From Cephalotus follicularis (taxonomy: Eukaryota; Streptophyta; Magnoliopsida; Oxalidales; Cephalotaceae): 64,000 nt of DNA. Shown here one piece after another: positions 63,780-64,000 of this stretch. Both the position numbers and the translations under genes were made by a program. Each line of letters opens with the position of its first letter. The stretch's first letter is position 1. The notes beneath the pieces are model-generated. The model worked only from the letters and a program-made list of their open reading frames with translations, made no database searches and was not told where the DNA came from. Location of the stretch: assembly GCA_001972305.1 (NCBI GenBank), contig BDDD01002114.1:112472-176471 (forward strand). Direction: 5' to 3'.

Positions 63780-64000
63780 TCATAAACCGTCACCAGAAAC
63801 AATATGCCCTAGAAAAGCAACCTCCGATAGCCAAAACTCGCACTTGTCGAATTTGGCATACAGTCGATGATTCCTCAAAGTTTGTAATACAATATAGAGG
63901 TACTGGGCATGCTCCTCATCGGTCCTGGAATAGACCAAGAGGTCGTCAATGAACACTACAATGAACTGATCCAAATACTGCCTGAACACTCGGTTCATCA
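63780..64000 (-). pseudogene. Chromovirus reverse transcriptase, C-terminal part (cut by window end)
   Basis: On the minus strand [20 protein letters not shown] contains the catalytic FIDD motif, followed by [20 protein letters not shown] and GHIVSGDGL. The TGA at 63780-63782 lies before VDPSQVEAV in the same frame and fits CGA to TGA. The rest of the domain, the protease and gag lie outside. Confidence 0.9.

Larger units (their letters stand above)
60631..64000 (-). mobile_element. Chromovirus (Tekay/Del-like Ty3/gypsy), 3' part
   Basis: The 3' LTR (60631-61811) is preceded on the minus strand by a polypurine tract, a chromodomain, integrase, RNase H and the end of reverse transcriptase; the element continues past the window. 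It inserted into the Athila-like gag with GACAA as the left flank; the other flank is out of view. The coding part has two stops in one frame and a deletion between integrase and chromodomain. Confidence 0.93.

Overview
The window is repeat-rich nuclear DNA of a flowering plant, probably a eudicot; the species cannot be named from sequence. The evidence is wall-to-wall plant LTR retrotransposons of several lineages: Ty1/copia with tRNA-iMet type primer sites, a Ty3/gypsy Tat-type element with two RNase H domains and a spliced antisense gene, an Athila-like gag, and a Tekay/Del-like chromovirus with a chromodomain. I found no intact host gene and no tRNA, rRNA or CRISPR locus. Every coding region is transposon-derived and nearly all are broken by stops, frameshifts or deletions.

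Layout. 1-1137: AT-rich flank. 1138-7345: copia-1 (+), which has lost its reverse transcriptase. 7346-10343: AT-rich, no gene. 10344-13089: decayed copia-2 (+) with internal tandem duplications. 13276-15179: AT-rich, no gene. 15185-23577: Tat-type gypsy (+) with perfect AGTAA target duplications. 23583-29060: a three-level nest, in which an inverted-repeat element holds copia-3 (24189-28447), whose 5' LTR holds SIRE/Maximus-like copia-4 (24243-26331, target duplication AGGTT). 29433-41044: copia-5 (-), whose gag is split by copia-6 (-, 32939-39920, target duplication AATAT). 41391-42750: a roughly 650-bp segment duplicated around a TA/CA microsatellite. 43678-47484: a probable 3.8-kb solo LTR. 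48178-52815: gypsy F (-), whose 5' LTR holds a solo LTR (49660-50990, TTCAT). 53957-57547: F-like LTR pieces holding a second solo LTR of that same family (54564-56872, AATGA). About 58200-60630: 5' part of an Athila-like element, its gag cut by a chromovirus (-) that runs from 60631 off the window end. The chromovirus 3' LTR belongs to the same family as the two solo LTRs.

No element here could move alone. Copia-1 and copia-6 lack reverse transcriptase but keep RNase H. Copia-5 keeps reverse transcriptase but lacks RNase H. Copia-2 and copia-3 lack pol, and copia-4 lacks both gag and pol.

The most striking signal crosses family boundaries. At least five unrelated LTR or leader regions (copia-4, copia-6, solo LTR G, the chromovirus-family LTRs and the Athila-like LTR), plus a decayed sixth (gypsy F), carry clusters of short palindromes centred on TCGA. 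Within clusters the centres are mostly 19-23 bp apart, and many larger gaps are near 42, 50 or 60 bp. The arms differ by family (CAG-TCGA-CTG, AGCG-TCGA-CGCT, GACA-TCGA-TGTC), but the core, spacing and typical number (11-14) recur. This looks like a shared architecture for a protein bound on one face of the helix, or for a phased RNA structure, and I know of no named feature that explains it.
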